DNA of 7,892 bases from an uncultured euryarchaeote (GTDB lineage Archaea > Thermoplasmatota > Thermoplasmata > UBA10834), in the NCBI GenBank assembly GCA_937872085.1, contig CALMQK010000088.1, positions 1 through 7,892 of the forward strand. The letters run 5' to 3'. The notes under the pieces were generated by a model that did no database searches, had not been told where the DNA came from, and saw nothing but the letters and a program-made list of their open reading frames with translations. Made by a program: the position numbers and the translations under genes. This document shows, piece by piece, positions 6,190-7,892 of this stretch (position 1 is its first letter; each line of letters opens with the position of its first letter).

Positions 6190-7329
6190 ATGCCCTCGAC
6201 CCTGATGCTGTTGACCAATCCGTTCAGACCCGATCCTCGAGTCCTGAGGGAGGCCAGGCCGCTCGTGAAACACGGCCTGGAGGTGCAATTGATAGCTTGG
6301 GACAGGGACGGGGCTCTCCCCAAGCGAGCCACGGAGCACGGAATCGATGTCCTCCGTTTTGGACCGAAGTGTCCGTACCGTTCTGTGGGGAAGCTCCTGT
6401 CGAGACTCCCTCGATTCTGGTTCCGGGCCCTGAGTGCATCGAGGAGGCTGGAGTTCGAATTGGTCCACTGTCACGACTTCGACACCTTGCCCATAGGATT
6501 GGTGATAGGCAGGCTGCGAGGAAAGCCAGTACTGTACGATGCGCATGAGATATACTCAAACATGGTCAGAAAGGACATCGGAGGATTCTCCCGGATCGTA
6601 TGGTGGTTCGAGAGGATGCTGTCCAGGCGCTCCGATGAAATCGTCACTATCAATGAGACCCTGGCGAAGTCACTGGCCGAGGGCAGGAAGTCGCCTCCGA
6701 AGATCGTCATGAACAGCCCTGATACGAGCGTTCTCGGAGGAGCCAACTCGGAGGAAATCAGGGCACGGTACGACCTGAAGGGGTTCGTCGTCTCCTACCT
6801 GGGTTCCCTCGAACCAGGCAGATTCATCCAGGAGATGGTCAGTTCGATCGAGCCATCGGGCAAGATCACTCTGGTGATAGGAGGAGCTGGAACGATGAGG
6901 CCGGTTGCGGAGAAGGCCTCCCTTGGCAATCCTTCGGTCAAGTTCCTCGGGACTGTTGACACGGACGAAGCGCTCAGGGTGACATGGGCGAGCGACCTGG
7001 TCGTGGTGATGCTCGACCCGACGAATCCCAACTACAGGATCAGCACACCGATCAAAGTATTGGAAGCGATGGCTTGCGAGAGACCCATGATCATCTCAGA
7101 AGGCCTTGACATTTCGAGCAAGATTACTGAGACGGGTTGCGGGTTCGTGATCCCTTATGACGGGGAGGCTTTCAAAGCGACGATCGCGAAGGCATTGACC
7201 TCCCATGATCTGCTGCGGGAGATGGGGAGGAAAGGGAAGGCTTACTTCGACAAACAATGGTCCTGGGAGAGGAGTGAGGTCGAACTTCTCAAGGCATACC
7301 AGGCCTTGCTGGGGATTCAGCTGGCATAA
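6190..7329 (+). CDS. GT-B fold glycosyltransferase (GT4-like)
   Basis: The 379-residue protein has the two-lobed plan of GT4-type transferases, which move a sugar from a nucleotide-sugar donor to a lipid, glycan or protein acceptor on the cytoplasmic side. The N-lobe begins MLLTNPFRPDPRVLREA, with VHCHDFD at 92-98 and LYDAHEIYSNM from 115, both typical acceptor-side motifs. In the C-lobe, VSYLGSLEPGR (about 201-211) starts the donor half, followed by LVIGGAG (228-234), VKFLGTV (250-256) and the E-containing donor motif TPIKVLEAMACERPMI (286-301). A C-terminal helix crosses back at 355-375, as usual. There are no membrane segments. The frame opens at GTG 6136, but ATG 6190 aligns with the family N-terminus and fits the TATA spacing. 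Donor and acceptor cannot be read from the sequence; envelope polysaccharide or protein glycosylation is a reasonable guess. The gene appears to stand alone. Confidence 0.88.
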   Translation: MPSTLMLLTNPFRPDPRVLREARPLVKHGLEVQLIAWDRDGALPKRATEHGIDVLRFGPKCPYRSVGKLLSRLPRFWFRALSASRRLEFELVHCHDFDTLPIGLVIGRLRGKPVLYDAHEIYSNMVRKDIGGFSRIVWWFERMLSRRSDEIVTINETLAKSLAEGRKSPPKIVMNSPDTSVLGGANSEEIRARYDLKGFVVSYLGSLEPGRFIQEMVSSIEPSGKITLVIGGAGTMRPVAEKASLGNPSVKFLGTVDTDEALRVTWASDLVVVMLDPTNPNYRISTPIKVLEAMACERPMIISEGLDISSKITETGCGFVIPYDGEAFKATIAKALTSHDLLREMGRKGKAYFDKQWSWERSEVELLKAYQALLGIQLA

Positions 7330-7346
7330 AGTATTATATACTTTAT
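7326..7346. repeat. AT-rich perfect inverted repeat at the glycosyltransferase stop
   Basis: ATAAAGTAT and ATACTTTAT form perfect 9-base arms around a TAT spacer. The repeat includes the TAA stop of the glycosyltransferase gene and runs into a TATA-like TTTATAG (7342-7348). It could be an operator over the smc promoter or simply a chance result of overlapping TATA-type sequence. Confidence 0.55.
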
Positions 7347-7348
7347 AG
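7342..7348 (+). promoter_or_regulatory. Candidate TATA element for smc
   Basis: TTTATAG would place transcription start near 7370, inside the GC-rich palindrome at 7364-7381, and give a leader of about 95 bases. A second AT-rich tract, ATTTTATTT (7352-7360), is an alternative. Neither has a clear BRE. Confidence 0.35.
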
Positions 7349-7363
7349 CCCATTTTATTTCCT

Positions 7364-7381
7364 GTCCGACACATGTCGGAC
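7364..7381. promoter_or_regulatory. 18-base palindrome upstream of smc, possible operator
   Basis: GTCCGACA and TGTCGGAC are perfect 8-base arms separated by CA. Position near the predicted transcription start of smc is right for a dimeric repressor site. There is no T-run immediately after it, so it is not an obvious terminator for the upstream gene. The regulator is unknown. Confidence 0.5.
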
Positions 7382-7451
7382 TCACGGGATGGGATGCAGA
7401 GGACAGCTTCAACGTTAGTCTCCGTTCAGCGCATGTTTTCGCATCCCGCTT

Positions 7452-7459
7452 GGAGAGGG
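7452..7459 (+). promoter_or_regulatory. Shine-Dalgarno site of smc
   Basis: GGAGAGGG ends five bases before ATG 7465 and supports that start. Confidence 0.6.
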
Positions 7460-7464
7460 ATCAG

Positions 7465-7892
7465 ATGCACCTGAAGGAGATAGAGCTGGAGAATTTCAAG
7501 TCGTTCGCCCGAAAGACCCGCATCCCGCTATTGCAGGGATTCACTGCGGTGACTGGCCCCAACGGCGCGGGCAAGTCGAACATCGCTGACGGGATACTGT
7601 TCGTCCTCGGCCCCAGGAGCTCCCGGGTGATCAGGGCGGGAAAGCTGACCGACCTCATCTTCAACGGCGGAAGGGACAAGAAACCCGCGAACGAGACCAA
7701 GGTCAGTCTCGTGTTCGACAATTCCGACAGGCTGATCCCGATCGACTCCGACACTGTCAAGCTGACCAGGTTGGTCAGGAGATCGGACAATGTCGATGGG
7801 TACTACTCGTATTTCTACGTCAACGACCGGAAATCATCTCTGGGAGAGTTCGACAACCTACTCGCGAACGCCAGGATCAGCGCGGACGGCTA
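7465..7892 (+). CDS. smc: Chromosome segregation ATPase SMC, N-terminal part (runs off the window)
   Basis: The first 142 residues of an SMC protein are present. SMC dimers form ring-shaped ATPases that organise and help segregate chromosomes, usually together with ScpA/ScpB-type partners. The start MHLKEIELENFKSF is the conserved SMC first strand and contains the basic FKSF DNA-contact region. Walker A is GPNGAGKSN at 31-39, with Ala where Ser is more common. FVLGPRSSRVIRAGKLTDLIF (within 46-66) is highly typical of archaeal and bacterial SMC. The segment around 100-121 (LTRLVRRSDNVDGYYSYFYVN) is the strand pair before the Q-loop, which would lie just past the edge. Coiled coil, hinge, signature motif and Walker B are outside the window. 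The gene follows the glycosyltransferase by 135 bases with its own promoter-like elements, so it is probably transcribed separately. Confidence 0.95.
   Translation, partial: MHLKEIELENFKSFARKTRIPLLQGFTAVTGPNGAGKSNIADGILFVLGPRSSRVIRAGKLTDLIFNGGRDKKPANETKVSLVFDNSDRLIPIDSDTVKLTRLVRRSDNVDGYYSYFYVNDRKSSLGEFDNLLANARISADG

Noticed and set aside
6181..6559. Antisense frames of 111-121 codons opposite the glycosyltransferase
   Set aside because: They are complements of a clear GT4-like sequence and show no protein-like features.
7461..7790. Minus-strand open frame of 109 codons opposite smc
   Set aside because: Antisense of the strongly conserved SMC N-terminus.
1..7892. CRISPR array, tRNA or rRNA genes, insertion-sequence ends
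   Set aside because: Reading through the window I saw no regularly spaced repeats, no convincing cloverleaf with a GGTTCRANTCC arm, and no transposase with terminal inverted repeats.

Overview
The window looks archaeal and most like a member of the Thermoplasmatota (Methanomassiliicoccales or a related uncultured lineage). The reasons are large exported PKD-domain proteins with a C-terminal 'GWNFVSVP ... GYWIWV' module, TATA-type promoters (one placed for a leaderless transcript), Shine-Dalgarno sites such as AGGTGA, and an archaeal-type SMC start. The lineage is an inference from protein style; no rRNA or marker gene is present. Base composition is moderately GC-rich in the intact genes and visibly lower in the 5.4-6.1 kb decayed region.

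Layout. On the minus strand, 5199 to 1 forms one run of cell-surface genes. It starts with a 1261-residue exported protein (1414-5199) that fuses an oligopeptide/nickel-type ABC-transporter solute-binding domain to five PKD domains and a duplicated C-terminal module. Next is a decayed gene (about 1282-710) for a small exported protein with a C-terminal membrane anchor, broken by frameshifts and a stop. Last is a second exported PKD protein (713-1) that leaves the window; its ATG overlaps the stop of the decayed gene as ATGA, which suggests the three were once one translationally coupled operon. No ABC permease or ATPase gene is visible.

The 5200-6135 stretch has no intact gene. It holds a second decayed gene on the minus strand (6119-5467): a charged, Arg/Lys/Tyr-rich repeat region followed by a CxxC...HH region, like the HNH-type endonucleases found in many environmental and phage genomes. 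It carries two stops and at least one frameshift.

On the plus strand, 6190-7329 encodes a GT-B (GT4-like) glycosyltransferase, probably read from a leaderless mRNA. A 135-base gap follows with two striking inverted repeats near TATA-like elements, then the start of the SMC chromosome-organising ATPase (7465 to the window end).

The surface proteins are rich in N-glycosylation sequons and the glycosyltransferase lies nearby, but a direct link is only a guess. I do not see a new defence or mobile system. The most distinctive items are the solute-binding/PKD fusion, the two reconstructible pseudogenes, and the palindromes in front of smc.
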